Assembly: GCA_949316235.1 (NCBI GenBank)
Contig: OX438758.1
Span: 1,151,772 to 1,215,771 of the forward strand
Length of the DNA stretch: 64,000 bases
DNA from: Oegoconia quadripuncta
Taxonomy: Eukaryota > Arthropoda > Insecta > Lepidoptera > Autostichidae
Direction: 5' to 3'
Part shown: positions 32,723-43,519 of the stretch, piece by piece
Numbering within the stretch: the stretch's first letter is position 1
Layout: every line of letters begins with the position of its first letter
Made by a program: the position numbers and the translations under genes
Notes under the pieces: generated by a model
Database searches by the model: none
What the model was told of the DNA's origin: nothing
Seen by the model: the letters and a program-made list of their open reading frames with translations, nothing else

Positions 32723-32863
32723 GGGGCCGTATTGATAAATCGATCTCGAGATTGAGATCGTGTCTCATTCTCAATACTATTTTTTTGATACAGTTTTAAT
32801 ATGATCCTCAAGCGTCGACTTAAGTTCATCTCAATCTTGAGAATGGTTTATTAATACGGGCCT
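32723..32863. mobile_element. Small foldback MITE
   Basis: The ends GGCCGTATTGATAAA and TTTATTAATACGGGCC are inverted repeats; the interior also folds (ATTGAGATCG / CTCAATCTTGAG). Confidence 0.55.
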
Positions 32864-32928
32864 ATGTCTACATACAATACTCTCATATCTCAGATTAGAT
32901 AAAAGTATTTAAAAACATGAACCCACAG

Positions 32929-33064
32929 CATAGAGTCCGCGCCACCACTCAAGTCCGGCGACAAAAACTGGAACTAAATATATAATACTGCTAACTGGCA
33001 ATATTTTGTTACAAAGACAGAGGCGCCGCGGCTATCGGACTTGAGTGGTGGCGCGGACTCTATG
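32929..33064. mobile_element. Hairpin MITE with 29-bp perfect inverted ends
   Basis: CATAGAGTCCGCGCCACCAC at 32929 is mirrored exactly at the right end, finishing ...GACTCTATG at 33064. It is 136 bp with a GC-rich stem and an AT-rich loop. Confidence 0.75.
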
Positions 33065-33198
33065 TTGCATTTTGTGGGCGCCATGTTGGATTTTTTTACC
33101 GTAAAATGTATCGTATGACACTAGGGATCAAAACGAATCGAACGACACCTTGCACTTAAAAACCGGTTGAGCCGTTTAGCATCTACATACATACATAC

Positions 33199-33638
33199 TT
33201 TTTTTTTTTTTTTTTTTTTTCGGGGGGAAATACGTTTACGCATTCGACCCGCCGCTGTGGGGCAGCGACGGGGATATGTGGGACTCCCCGCTCCAATGAC
33301 AGGAGCGGGACTACCCACTAAAACCCCCCGGCGATCTTCCTCGGCAGTAGGGAGGACCTGGGAACGCATAAGCGGCTCCAGGTCGTCCCCCGCCCCGCCT
33401 CCCCTCACAAGGGGAGGCCCGTTCCCGGAGGGCGGCTAGCGCGCCCTCCGCGGGAGCACTGTCGAGCCCCACACCGCGTGAGGCGAGCGGTATGAGGCGC
33501 CACAGGGCCCGATGCGACGACACCCCCCCCGGTCGCTCCGGGGGGTGTCATCCTCTCCCGGGTCGCGTCCGGCGGCTACATCGCCCCGAGGTGTAGCCGC
33601 CCGCGACCCCGGGCGACGTGCAGGGGGGCAGTGTGTGT
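33199..33638 (-). mobile_element. GC-rich retroposon fragment, antisense
   Basis: The T-run at 33199-33220 is the complement of a poly-A tail. About 420 bp of GC-rich DNA follows, with a palindromic GGGGGGTGTC/GACACCCCCC segment. It is flanked by a 14-bp duplication ACATACATACATAC at 33185-33198 and 33639-33652. It is probably a 5'-truncated LINE 3' UTR. Confidence 0.65.
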
Positions 33639-33878
33639 ACATACATACATACTTACACACACTGGGTAAACATAACCCTCCTTTTTGGGGCGGTCGGGTA
33701 ATAAAAGAAGAGAATAGAACGTAAAACAATGTAACGTCGGCGTTTATGACGTACGAGTGTTATCACTTATTCTTTTCTTTATACAAAGATAGATTCACCC
33801 AAATTACAGCCTTCGTAGGGCCAATCGGAATAATATTTTTCGTGGCGATGTAAATAAATAATCATGTAAGTATATAAA

Positions 33879-34232
33879 TATATATCCATGGACACAGGGC
33901 CATCTAGTTCCACACTAAGCAACTAGGCTTGTATTAGAAATAAAACATTTATTCAGCTTACAATGGGCATGTGCTTGAAATGTATTATAGATACCAGATA
34001 TACTACACAAATGCATGTGTTGTTTTGGTAAATATTTTAAATTATTTAATTTAATAACATTTAATTACACGGGTTACGTAATTATATTACAATTATTTGT
34101 TTTCCAAGTAAATATTTAAGATAATTATAAAAGATATTTACATATCATAAAGATAAACTTCCGTAACTCGGGTACACATGTCCGTGTTCAGCACACAAAC
34201 ATGCCCTTAGCGGATTCGAAATCGCGACCTCT
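33879..34232 (-). mobile_element. SINE C, old and interrupted
   Basis: Pieces of SINE C (GCCATCTAGTTCCACACTAAG at the left, GTACACATGTCCGTGTTC and the B-box region at the right) are separated by about 120 bp of unrelated AT-rich DNA. Confidence 0.6.
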
Positions 34233-34464
34233 AGACATAAAGTATAAATAAACTAATGCCATATCTTGCCATCGGCATATACAGCGCCACTAATAAATTT
34301 TTGTTCGCAAATAATGGATTCGACATATCTGATATTTTCATTAGTACCAGTTTAGACACTGATGTAATGATAAAAATAGTAAATGTTTTTGATAGCGGAA
34401 TATAGTGCAAACCCAAGCAAAGACCACCTACCCTCTAAACCTGAAATAAAAAATAAAATAAAAT

Positions 34465-35040
34465 ATCCTTAGACATACACACAGCGCCATCTAGTTCCAC
34501 GGTAAGCATATATGGGGCTTGTGTTGTGGATACCAGATGGTTGATATTTTATTTTATTTTATTTGGGACAACAAACAGTAGTACAATATGTATATCTTAA
34601 ATTAGCATTAAACTACAGAGTGGAGGTAATTGTACAACCAGCGACATTATCCACGAATTACAAAAATATTCTAGTACAGAAGTAGATATTAATGTATAAC
34701 AATTGAGCTAGAGTAGTGCAAACCATAACAAGGTTGTACTGCGTAGTGCATTTTCGTTTAAACTATTATAACAATTAGAATTGCATGTCATGTATGAGAA
34801 TACATACAGTAGCTATTTGAGTACAATGTTTTTGTTAGAGATATCTTAATTAAAACATACATTATACTACATAAATACATTTTTTTTTGTAAATAAATAC
34901 TTATTATAAATGAAAACATCCATAACTCGGGTACAAATGTCCGTATTCATCAACAAACATATGCCCCTAGCGGGATTCGAACCCGCAACCTTTTGGTATA
35001 GTGGTCAGGTTGCTAACCACTACACCGAACAGGTCGTCAA
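34465..35040 (-). mobile_element. SINE C split by a 315-bp insertion
   Basis: The SINE halves are 34465-34545 and 34862-35040. The insert (34546-34861) begins TTTTATTTTATTTTATTTG, a T-rich start like an antisense retroposon tail. Confidence 0.65.
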
Positions 35041-35713
35041 ATACTTCTTCGTCGTCGTGAAATACTTTAACAGTCTTTATTGACATGATATCGGACTCTT
35101 GCGAACATTATTAAACACCTAATATACTCTTAATATTCGACTTCAAACATTGTTTTAATGTTAAGAACATGAGTATAACATTACGTGAGTATGAAAGTCT
35201 ATAGCGAACTCATTTGAACGTCGCCATACGCTATCGCAGAGTAGTCTGCAGGTGTTTATTGCTTGACGCGTAGTCGTTTGTAGATGGTAGGAAGTTTATC
35301 GATTAAATATCAACAACTTTCATCCCATATAGCAAAGTTACGCTACGTCCGACTCGGTCACTCTTTGGATGGGTTTTCGTGCTTCGGAGGGCACGTTAAG
35401 TCCTTTACAATTAAATTAACTTTAACATTGAATTAACAACTAAATCGTAGACCTGTCAGGTGGCCATTAGTCTCAAATCCACTATACAGCACTGGGCCCG
35501 CGTGGTGCAGGCTGTAACGTTGCTGATGAGGAATAATAAAACCACCCTTAGCCCGATCACGACCGTCATACTTTTTAACTGAATTTCTTACAATAAAGTT
35601 TCCCATTATTGGGGTAGGTGGTCAGTGAATACAAGGGACTAAATGTAATAGATGGTCCAACGAACTCGCGCCGGTCGGTTACTGTACTATCTAAGGCTTC
35701 GGGTCAGCTATAA
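35041..35713. repeat. Old interspersed sequence
   Basis: 35345-35590 (CCGACTCGGTCACTCTTTGG, GTGCTTCGGAGGGCACGTTA) looks like a repeat common in moths and butterflies from memory. The rest is unassigned. Confidence 0.35.
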
Positions 35714-36249
35714 ATTATTGGGTCTTTACCTATGAAATTGGCGTTTTGTATGAAGAATTTTCTCCATACAAACATTTTTGATTTTTTTTGGGAACGGAAA
35801 ATCCAAATTTAGCTAAACTTTGTGTGAATTTTTTGGAAAAAAATTATTGGGTCTTTACCTATGAAATTGGAGTTTTTTTTCTTCATTAATCATATGTACC
35901 AACTCCTGCGATTTTCTTTGTTTTTTATTTGGAAAATGGAATATTATTTCAAGGTTTCACATGAAATATTTTTTAATTTCTGGGCTAAATCACATAATAA
36001 AAAATAATTGAACAGAGCGAGCTCTTTTCATGTGCTTCCCATAATCATTTCTTAAATTCGCTGAAACTTTTATAAAGCGATTAGTTTTAAAAATTAACGC
36101 TGCATATACTTAACTTAATGTTATCCGATAATACACACAAAGTTTAGCTAAATTTGGATTTTCCGTTCCCAAAAAAAAAAATCAAAAATGTTTCTATGGA
36201 GAAAATTCTTCATACAAAACGCCAATTTCATAGGTAAAGACCTAATAAT
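35714..36249. mobile_element. Foldback element with arms of about 120 bp
   Basis: ATTATTGGGTCTTTACCTATG at the left is mirrored by CATAGGTAAAGACCTAATAAT at the right; the arms are similar over about 120 bp. The end motif is repeated directly at 35846-35872, suggesting a partial internal duplication. Confidence 0.7.
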
Positions 36250-37040
36250 GTAACTCATCCGTATCGGCATCGTTGACCAAATACAAAAAGAACCAATCAT
36301 ACAACTGGTGTAGTGTTATTCCTCTATGAAACAACGTAAACTGCAGAGTGACATTTAAGTTTTGTATCCGTCTGCGAAAATTACAAATTCACCCCTATAT
36401 CGTTAAAATTCCGTAATAGAATCCCAGGTCATTGCAACCGTCATACCTCGGGTCGGTCATCTGGGTGAGGGCTAAATTAATAATTTTGTGACAGTGTACT
36501 TACGAACTTGTTTTGGCTCTTCATTGTTGTCTCCTTTAATATGGAGATAATACAAAACAACAGCAAGTATGTTTGTCTGTCTGTAATCGAATGACAATAA
36601 TTAAATGATGTATTTTTATATAAATGTTGTATATAAGTAGATAGGTAGGGTCCGAATTCTTTTATGCATTGTGATAATTTTATGTATTTTTATGTTAGAT
36701 GTGATAGTGCAATATGTACCTATTTAAAGTTATGTTCCAATGCAAGACTACTAAGAAACTTTTGCAAATTAAATAGATGAAATTATCTCACATTAAGTAA
36801 TTAATATTATATTAACGTCATACAATACACTGGTGTCGAGATTATACTAGTCTATTCTCTTTTGGCTAAGAGCACACAAAAACGATGACATGATATTTTA
36901 GTTATGTCACTTTAGGTTACTTTAGTAACTTATTAGTAATCTGTGCTTTAGGTTAGTAGTAGAATTTAGTAGAAGAAGCGAATCAAATAATACTTAAATA
37001 ATAATTGTTTTTAGAACACTCCTTTTCGGACTAAGGTAGT
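36250..37040. other. Intergenic, nothing firm recognised
   Basis: AT-rich. No open frame or inverted repeat was noted. Confidence 0.3.
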
Positions 37041-37042
37041 CC

Positions 37043-37282
37043 CAAACTAAGTACAGCTTGTGCTACGGATACTAGATAACGGACTCAAACATGTAAAATA
37101 AATAAATAAATATTTCGGACAATTAAACCAATTGCTTGTACTAAACATATGTAAATACTTATATAAACGTCCGTAAGTTCCCGACTTAAATGTAGAGTAA
37201 AATACAAATATTCACTCCTAACGGGATTCGAACCCGCAACCATAGGTTTCGCTGGTAGGGTGTAGTGGCACCAATCGGTCGT
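37043..37282 (-). mobile_element. SINE B, diverged
   Basis: Shares TAGTATCCGTAGCACAAGC-type body (complement) and GGGATTCGAACCCGCAACC with other SINE B copies. Confidence 0.7.
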
Positions 37283-37924
37283 GAACTTGGTTGTGATTGG
37301 ATGAATTTGACATTTGACTAAACTTTACCTAACGCCCATTTCAGGGTGCGCGACTAGGTGAAAGGCATGTACATACCCCTAACGTTTTTAAAGAGTATGT
37401 GTGACAATTAAAAATGATTTGAGGTTATAATTCCTAAACGAAATGACAAGACTATAATGTCATGGCCTTTTTGTGTCCTCGAAGTCAAAAAAGGATAGAT
37501 TAGTATATTATATAAACGAATACCAACCGAATCGACATATAAATTATGTGTGTAGTCTAAATAGATAAAAATTTATGTATTTAATCTTCTTACGGTCAAG
37601 TTCTCTAATACTCTTCAATATTATTTTAGGTTTCAAATATTTGTGAGAAAATTGTACAAGTACAATTTGTCATGCAATATGTAACAAGAAACCCCGTTGG
37701 ACCTTCAGTGCTTGCTTATATCTCAGTATTTAAAAAGGCACATAAGTTTTGTTCCTACGATTATGTTGTGTTAATTATGTTTATAAAATATTGACAAATA
37801 CATGTAAATCAGATTTTTGGAAATTCGCAAAAAAAAAAGATTTTCTCCATAAAAGTAAAGCTGGGCTTTTGTATGAAGATGTCTTATGCAGATGCACTAG
37901 TAGCATGATAGACGCGATAAACAT

Positions 37925-38170
37925 TTGCACATACACACAGCGCCATCTAGTTCCACACTAAGCAACTAAGCTTGTATTATGAATACCAGATGGTTGATAA
38001 ACTACACATACATTTTTTTTTGTAAATAAATACATAAGTAAATGAAAAACATCCATAACTCGGGAACACATCTCTGTATTCATCATGCAAACATATGCCC
38101 CTAGCGGGTTTCGAACCCGCGACAGTATAGCAGGCAGAATTTTTAACCACTACACCAAACAGGTCATCAA
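37925..38170 (-). mobile_element. SINE C copy
   Basis: From CACACAGCGCCATCTAGTTC to the tRNA-like head complement ending ACCAAACAGGTC. Confidence 0.78.
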
Positions 38171-40404
38171 CAATCGATGTCATATTGCGGGGGATGGTTA
38201 AATGATCCATTCAATTGAATGTTTAGGTATAGTGCTATCTGCTATGTATGGCGTACGTTTGAGAGGACTCCTCGGTAGTATCCAAAGGAACGTAACACAA
38301 CCTCTCTGAGCAGCACAGTTTTCTGCAAACATGTCCGCCATACGTTACGATTTCAGTTTTTTTTTTGTGAAATATTAAAGACGTAGAATATAAGTTTAGC
38401 TTTGAGGATCCAACCGGATTGTCACATATTGTATTTGAAGCATAAAGGTGCGTACTGACTGGCCACTAGGATGCTAATTCATCATCATCATCCTTTAAAC
38501 CCACTACTGGATATAATCCCGGAGTCAGCCTTATGAAGGAGCAATAATTTTAATAAAGCCAAAAATATGTAATATTTTCAAGTGATGGTCTCATGGAATA
38601 TTTATATAACTTTTGACTAAAGTCTGCTATCTGCTGATGTTTACCAAAAGACGCCTATCAGTGTTTAAAGTGCCTTTTCTTACAGATTCTACTAGACAGT
38701 TCGTAAGACAATTGGCAATATTTCTTCTCTCCTTCATTCCCAGTAGTTATTAGTTGCAGGTTTAGGAACAAACTTAACTATATTAGTATGGATTGTTTCA
38801 GGGCATATTTACATGTTTATGATCATGACTAGTCAGTAAGCACCTTAACCTGTTAGAGAACGATTGTTCTGTATCTTGTATTAAGTCGACTTCGCCCTCA
38901 TGTATTCCGACATTATATTATTCGGAAGTAAAAAGACTATTGATTTGCTCAATCTAATTGTTTAACCACATTGACATTTTAAAGCTTGTATGTTCGTATT
39001 AACGCGAGTTCTGTGATATTTAGCGTGTGTTTATAGATAAATTAATTTATAAGATTTTAAATAAATATTTTTGGATGGTTTATGGAAGACGTGCGTTTCT
39101 TTCCCTGCTACCTGTTACAAGTCCAGACCACCTAAGAGTACTATTTGTATTCTGTGCCTTCATTAAGATGGATAAGTTCGTCAACTACTAGTCGGAGGAA
39201 GCTCGGAACTCTCTTCTTGTAGCTCCTCTGGTGACAGTTCGATGAATATTCGACTCGGTACGGGAAACTTTCAAATTCAGAATACACATCTACAGTGTTG
39301 AAGGTCGAGTATCTAAAAGCTTAGAATACGGGGGTTGGTGCAAATAATGATCCGATGGTGTGATCCCCTCATGGGCCACCAAAAATGATGCAATAATTGT
39401 TTGATGGGTTGATTGTGCTGATTTGACGTTGTTCCTGTGTTGCTTCGACGCTGCAGCCCTCCCTGGACGTCGCCGCCCTCGAAGATAGTCAGGGCAAGTC
39501 CCCTTCAAGGCTCGTCCGTACCACAGGAATGATGCACGGGTTCTTTGCGATGAAATGTTGTTGGGTGGGAGCCAGCAATGATAATACTTTTACTTTATAA
39601 AATTATATTGAATAATGTGCGTACGCGCGGCCATGTTGTGGCGTCTCTTCGTGAACAGGGAAGTGAAGTGAGAACAAAGCCATTGACAGGAAACCGGAAA
39701 TGGTATTGCCACATGATAATTTTCAATTAACAGGGGTTGATGTAGAATTCACAATAACTAATTTATTTCTGCAATAAAATGTTAATCCGAAACTCTTACG
39801 GTAGCACTTGAGTTCTCGTGAGAAGATGGGTTAAACGCCCCGAAAAACTGTATGTCAAAATGGAATTTTCGTGTCGGGCACGAGTGATCATAGTAAGCTA
39901 TCCGTAACAACAAACGTCAAACTCCGATTTCGTTCTGTTGACGAACCCGTAGTATTTTCGTGGTAGGAAACAGCCCGAAAATACGGAGTTCGTTCAGATT
40001 TCGTGTGTTTATAGTAGACCCCCAGAGGCCTTTGCTCAGCAATGGAACAGTATGGGCTCCTAATTACGTTGTTACGGTCTTTTATTATACAACTAAGCTG
40101 AAAAGGGTTATTATCGAGGACAGACGTTTCCATGGTAAAAATTGTTTTAATAATTTGCACCCTTTTCAGTACTATCGGTGCCTTAAGACGAAGAATCCGA
40201 CATATATTTATTCGTCTAGTTACGTGCCATATTTTACGGGTTTTTAAAATTACTAATGCATATATCTGGTCATGGACCAACGAAATAAAACGACCGACAA
40301 TCGTCATACTAGAAACCGTACTTCGGAAGATTTGCAATATTTATTAAACTAGATAGCGCTGTCAAAGCCTAAAAATACACTAAAATTCCTATTGATTTCA
40401 AACA
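38171..40404. other. Gene-poor intergenic sequence
   Basis: About 2.2 kb without a convincing gene. A 149-codon - strand frame (40337-39888) has no recognisable motif. 40015-40065 looks like an eroded LINE end (GAGGCCTTTGCTCAGCAATGG). Confidence 0.35.
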
Positions 40405-40540
40405 CTAACAGATAAGATAGCCAGTCCCCCAAATGTGTTGGGGTTTCCGGGTCAGTACGCTTTCACCTTCGGCCTCATCTTCGCTTAACATCAGGTGTGA
40501 TTGAGGTCAAGTACGAACCCGCGTGTATAAAAAAAAAACT
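40405..40540 (+). mobile_element. SINE A 3' fragment
   Basis: From AGATAAGATAGCCAGTCCCC to an A-run. Confidence 0.72.
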
Positions 40541-40631
40541 TAATTGACTTATGAAGAAAATAATCTATCTGTAAAGACTTGCGTATTTCTTTTTATCTTT
40601 GCTGGCTGTAAGTCAGTACCATCTAGTTTGA

Positions 40632-40890
40632 ATAAATAAATATCCTTGGACATACTCACAATACCATCTAGTTCCACAGTAAGCAACTATAAGCTTGTGT
40701 TGTGGATACCAGATGGTTGATATACTACATAAATATTTTTTTTTTTTCTAAATACATTATGAATAAAAACATCCATAACTCGGGTACACATGTCCGTATT
40801 CATCATACATACATATGTCCATAGCGGGATTCGAACCCACGACCTTTTAATATAGTGGTCAGAGTTTCTAACCACTACACCAAGGTCGTC
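40632..40890 (-). mobile_element. SINE C copy
   Basis: Complete antisense copy with TATTTATTTA-type end at the left and B-box complement GGGATTCGAACCCACGACC. Confidence 0.78.
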
Positions 40891-41407
40891 AAGGTCATTA
40901 AATGGATTTTGAGATATTCCGAGGTATGATTTCTAGTATGGCGATGGTCAGACCTCTCGTTTTCTTGATCCATGATTTAGTAACTTTATACGGGAAGGAA
41001 GATAGATAGATAAAGCATTTATTTACGCCAATGCGTTCACACAACTACACAATTTTTAAATTACAAAGAAATATACATACAAATAAAAGTAAAGAATAGA
41101 AAATACAAAGAGCGAGTGTGTGCCGCAGTAGCACAAATGGGTAATAACTCAGTGCGGCACATCACTCAAAGAGCGAAACACTGGTTTTCAGTTACAACCC
41201 CTACAAGTACGAGTGCATAAAAGTACGCGCATGTTCCCGTCTGCGTGTACATTTGTGGTCAAGCGTGAGTGATAAGTGTCCGTTGTTGATACAGACAGAT
41301 ACTATCTGTGGAGACTATTTCTGTCTATGCAATGACTATTTTGTTCTAGTTTACATTATAATGTAACGACTGTCAGTTTACCGAAAATAAATAAATACAG
41401 ACAATTG

Positions 41408-41765
41408 TTGATTTTTTTTATTTTTTTTTTATATATGAGAGGGCGGCCAACGAGCATGCAGGTCACCTGATGGAAAGCAATCACCGCCGCCCATGGACAC
41501 CCGCAACACCAAAAGGGTCACAGATGCGTTGCCGGCCTTTGAGGAAGGTGTAGGCTCGTTTCTTGAAGATTCCAATGTCGTACTCGTTCGGGAATACCGC
41601 TGCCGGAAGTCCGTTCCACAGGGTGGTCGTACGTGGTAAGAAGTTTCTTGAGAAACGTACAGTGGTAGACTTCCACTCATCCAGGTGATGTGGATGGAAA
41701 TTTAATTTTCGGCGAGAAGTGTATCGGTTAAATTGAGCAGCGGGTATTAGCTCGAACAGTTCTTC
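41408..41765 (-). mobile_element. Family D copy
   Basis: T-run, then the same body as 8331-8700. This copy also has the GTACTCGTTCGGGAATACCG segment missing from the first. Confidence 0.68.
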
Positions 41766-42191
41766 AGAACACTGATACAAAGGAAACAAACTTTAGCATT
41801 TATGAAATGGATGGATGGAAATAATCAAACCATACATTTTAACACAATACCAACGTATATTCAATATAATAATAACATCAAAATATAATTACATTAAATG
41901 TTAAAAAAAATGTCATGGTCATATAAAAAAATTAAAGCTTAAAAAAATCCCTGATTTCGAGAGGAATTATTAAAAAATCATTCCTGATCCTCTTCCCTCC
42001 TTCCTGTTGGGTAAAAAAACACCATTGCATGGCGGAATGTATTGCTAGCCCAGGGAAAATACGTTTTTATGAAAAGAACGCAAGGGAAAATCGATGTACG
42101 TACTTCCAATCTAACTATTAAAAATTACTGAGAACATTTTGGAAATATCTAATCGAAGTAATGACTTTTATAAATAAATAAATAAATGTTT

Positions 42192-42440
42192 TTGCAGAAA
42201 CACACAGCGCCATCTAGGTCCACAGTAAGCATCTAGGCTTGTGTTATGGATACCAGATGGTTGATGAACTACACAAATACATTTTTTTTTTGTAAATAAA
42301 TACATATATATAAATGAAAAACATCCATAACTCGGGAACACATGTCTGTATTCATCATACAAACATATGCCCCTAGCGGGATTCGAACCCGCGACCATTT
42401 GGTATAGTAGCAGAGTTTCGAACCACTACACCAAACAGGC
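42192..42440 (-). mobile_element. SINE C copy
   Basis: Complete antisense copy with B-box complement GGGATTCGAACCCGCGACC. Confidence 0.78.
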
Positions 42441-42558
42441 CGTCGAACTTTTAAGTTTTCTGTAGAAAACTATGACTTTGGTGTCAATACCATATTTCCT
42501 TTCTATACTGTATTTGGTGTCAATATTATGCTATATTATATGCATACTTCGATTGAAG

Positions 42559-42892
42559 TTTAACCGCCTCCGTGGCTCAAAGTAAACAACATTGGGTTTA
42601 CGATTTGGAGGTCGCGGGTTCGATCCCCAGCGGGGTACATGTTTAAGTACTCGGTTTGGTTGGTGGTAGGGCATTTTAAATGTCCGCCTGGCTAGCTACC
42701 ACCATCTTATCTAAATCTGCCGCCAAGCAGCAATGTTAATAGCATTGTTGTGTTCCGGTTGTCCGAGATAAGATAGCCAGTCCCCCAAATATGTTGAGGA
42801 TTCCGGGTCAGTACGCTTCCACCTTCGACCTCATCTTCACTTAACATCAGGTGTCATTGAGGTCAAGTACGAACCTGTAGTGCTTAAAAAAA
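42559..42892 (+). mobile_element. SINE A, full length
   Basis: Intact tRNA-like head with B-box GGTTCGATCCC, full body and A9 tail. It is one of the best-preserved copies here. Confidence 0.82.
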
Positions 42893-43250
42893 AATACATA
42901 GCTCAAATAACTGATGATGGTATAAAAGTTGTTGAATGGATACCACGCACCGGCAAGGTGAACGAACGACATAATGAAGGTCGCGGAAAATCACTGGAGG
43001 CAGGCCACTTCCGACCGATCGTTCTAGAAATCAATTGCCTAAGTGCTATGATGATGATTAATAATGAAATATTACAATATAAAATAATAATTAATAATTT
43101 TGTAGAGAGTTTGAGTTTCTTGCTAGTTTTTCTCAGGGGATAATTGCCTTTTGAACAAGCGGTAGGTTTAAAAAATGTAAAGTCTGACTATTTTAAGTGT
43201 ACCCTGTGTACTTACAAAATAAAGCATTTTTGATTTTGAATTCTATTAAA
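42893..43250 (+). repeat. RTE-like 3' fragment followed by LINE tail
   Basis: 42900-43055 reads, with frameshifts, a GRGKSLEAGHFRPIV-like end of RTE polyproteins and an ATGATGATGATT tail. 43060-43250 is the LINE tail ending TTTTGATTTTGAATT. Confidence 0.45.
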
Positions 43251-43349
43251 TTAAAAACATTAAAAGTTTGTAAGGAATACCATGTGACTTAAACACAATC
43301 AATAAACGTAATACTGTCTACCATTTCTCACAAACATCATCAAAGAGAT

Positions 43350-43519
43350 TCAATTGGCATCGAAGGAGGGGTTCCTTAGCCCGGCGGAGTTTTTAAAGTG
43401 CAGCGCGAGTAGGTCCAGAGCACGAAATATGACGTCCTTGTTCACATCCTTGTGACTGAAGCTCGATATTGTGAGTCTTACTGCCTTAGACACAGTCTCC
43501 TCGCCAAACACTTGTAACA
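43350..43519 (-). CDS. Terminal exon of the unidentified - strand gene
   Basis: Acceptor CCCTTGACAG, stop TGA at 43352-43350. It encodes FGEETVSKAVRLTISSFSHK and DVIFRALDLLALHFKNSAGL and ends NPSFDAN. Confidence 0.8.

Noticed and set aside
33167..33724. Overlapping GC-rich frames on both strands
   Set aside because: They lie in a retroposon fragment with poly-T start and target duplication; composition alone keeps them open.
39888..40337. 149-codon - strand frame
   Set aside because: No motif, no splice context and next to eroded LINE sequence; likely chance.
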